DNA of 14,560 nucleotides from CAYUUP01 sp964447925 (GTDB taxonomy: Bacteria > Bacillota > Clostridia > Oscillospirales > Oscillospiraceae): assembly GCA_964447925.1 (NCBI GenBank), contig CAYUUP010000033.1:1-14560 (forward strand). The letters are read 5' to 3'. The number at the start of each line of letters is the position of its first letter. Position 1 is the stretch's first letter. Under the pieces are notes generated by a model. That model was given only the letters and a program-made list of their open reading frames with translations. It made no database searches and was not told the DNA's origin. Of the stretch, positions 14,356-14,560 are shown piece by piece. A program made the position numbers and the translations under genes.

Positions 14356-14384
14356 TTGCAAACCGCATCTATTTGTGGTATAGT
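14356..14384 (+). promoter_or_regulatory. Sigma-A promoter for rpsB
   Basis: The -35 TTGCAA (14356-14361), 17-bp spacer and -10 TATAGT (14379-14384) preceded by TGG form an extended -10 promoter. Transcription should start near 14391, about 120 nt before the rpsB start codon, as expected for a strongly expressed ribosomal protein gene. Confidence 0.82.
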
Positions 14385-14390
14385 ATTAAA

Positions 14391-14509
14391 CGATTACGCA
14401 CACCAGGGGGACTTTGCGCCCAGTGCCGGTTTCTTAAAATATCAGACGCCGGTGGCGACAGGGAATGAACCGGGTGGAGGTAATAACAAATAAAGGAGGA
14501 TTTATCCCT
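14391..14509 (+). promoter_or_regulatory. rpsB leader with possible autoregulatory structure
   Basis: The predicted leader of about 119 nt contains a small hairpin CGCC/GGCG (14447-14457, loop GGT) and two copies of GCCGGT (14425-14430 and 14448-14453), either of which could pair with the single ACCGG at 14469-14473, upstream of the ribosome binding site AAGGAGGA (14493-14500). Ribosomal protein S2 represses its own mRNA in some bacteria; whether this leader does so is inference, and I cannot match it to a known S2 leader class. Confidence 0.4.
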
Positions 14510-14560
14510 ATGGCAGTCGTATCTATGAAGCAGCTGCTGGAGGCCGGCGTTCACTTCGGC
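14510..14560 (+). CDS. rpsB: 30S ribosomal protein S2, N-terminal 17 residues (cut by right edge)
   Basis: The 17 visible codons read MAVVSMKQLLEAGVHFG, which is the characteristic start of bacterial ribosomal protein S2 (SMKQLLEAGVHFGHQ...). S2 binds late to the 30S subunit near the S1 site and is needed for translation initiation. The ATG at 14510 has AAGGAGGA with a 9-nt spacer. An in-frame ATG at 14465 would add 15 residues but has no comparable ribosome site and no family match. By usual gene order, tsf (elongation factor Ts) would be expected just outside the window. Confidence 0.93.
   Translation, partial: MAVVSMKQLLEAGVHFG

Noticed and set aside
14465..14560. In-frame upstream ATG giving S2 a 15-residue N-terminal extension
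   Set aside because: The ATG at 14510 has a strong AAGGAGGA at good spacing and yields the conserved S2 start; the upstream ATG has neither.

Overview
This window looks like an ordinary chromosomal stretch from a GC-rich, low-motility-type Clostridia genome, most likely the Oscillospiraceae/Ruminococcaceae group (Flavonifractor- or Pseudoflavonifractor-like). The grounds are strong AGGAGG-type Shine-Dalgarno sites, many GTG/TTG starts, sigma-A promoters with 17-bp spacers, and Firmicute-type proteins (WalJ/YycJ, long YwlC/Sua5, clostridial M18 aminopeptidase). The family assignment is an inference from gene content and protein style, not from a search. A run of ten Ns (12150-12159) shows that this is a draft assembly.

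Left arm, minus strand (1-3270): an extended -10 promoter at 3242-3270 drives murA, walJ (metallo-beta-lactamase fold), rlmH and the 5' part of a phospho-sugar mutase gene that runs off the left edge. The genes lie 4, 1 and 45-47 nt apart with no terminator between them, so they read as one operon. The first (TTG) and second (GTG) genes have non-ATG starts.

Divergent control region (3106-3500): back-to-back promoters for murA (left) and ddl (right), a perfect 8-bp inverted repeat between them, small alternative hairpins in the murA leader, and a hairpin touching the ddl ribosome binding site.

Right arm, plus strand (3409-14268): ddl, murF, an ABC-F ATPase, a YdcF/DUF218 membrane protein, prfA (release factor 1), tsaC/ywlC (threonylcarbamoyl-AMP synthase), coaE, an M18 aminopeptidase and pncB, all co-oriented with short gaps or overlaps. 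A rho-independent terminator at 14297-14326 closes the block. A new extended -10 promoter (14356-14384), a leader of about 120 nt and the first 17 codons of rpsB (ribosomal protein S2) end the window.

Functionally the window pairs peptidoglycan precursor synthesis (MurA first committed step; Ddl and MurF making and adding D-Ala-D-Ala; WalJ linked to wall homeostasis) with translation fidelity (RlmH, ABC-F, RF1, TsaC, S2) and cofactor supply (CoaE for CoA, PncB for NAD). I found no mobile element, CRISPR array, tRNA, rRNA, toxin-antitoxin or defence gene, and no convincing novel system. The items worth checking are regulatory structures, a frame-breaking assembly gap, a divergent CoaE, and the absence of prmC beside prfA.
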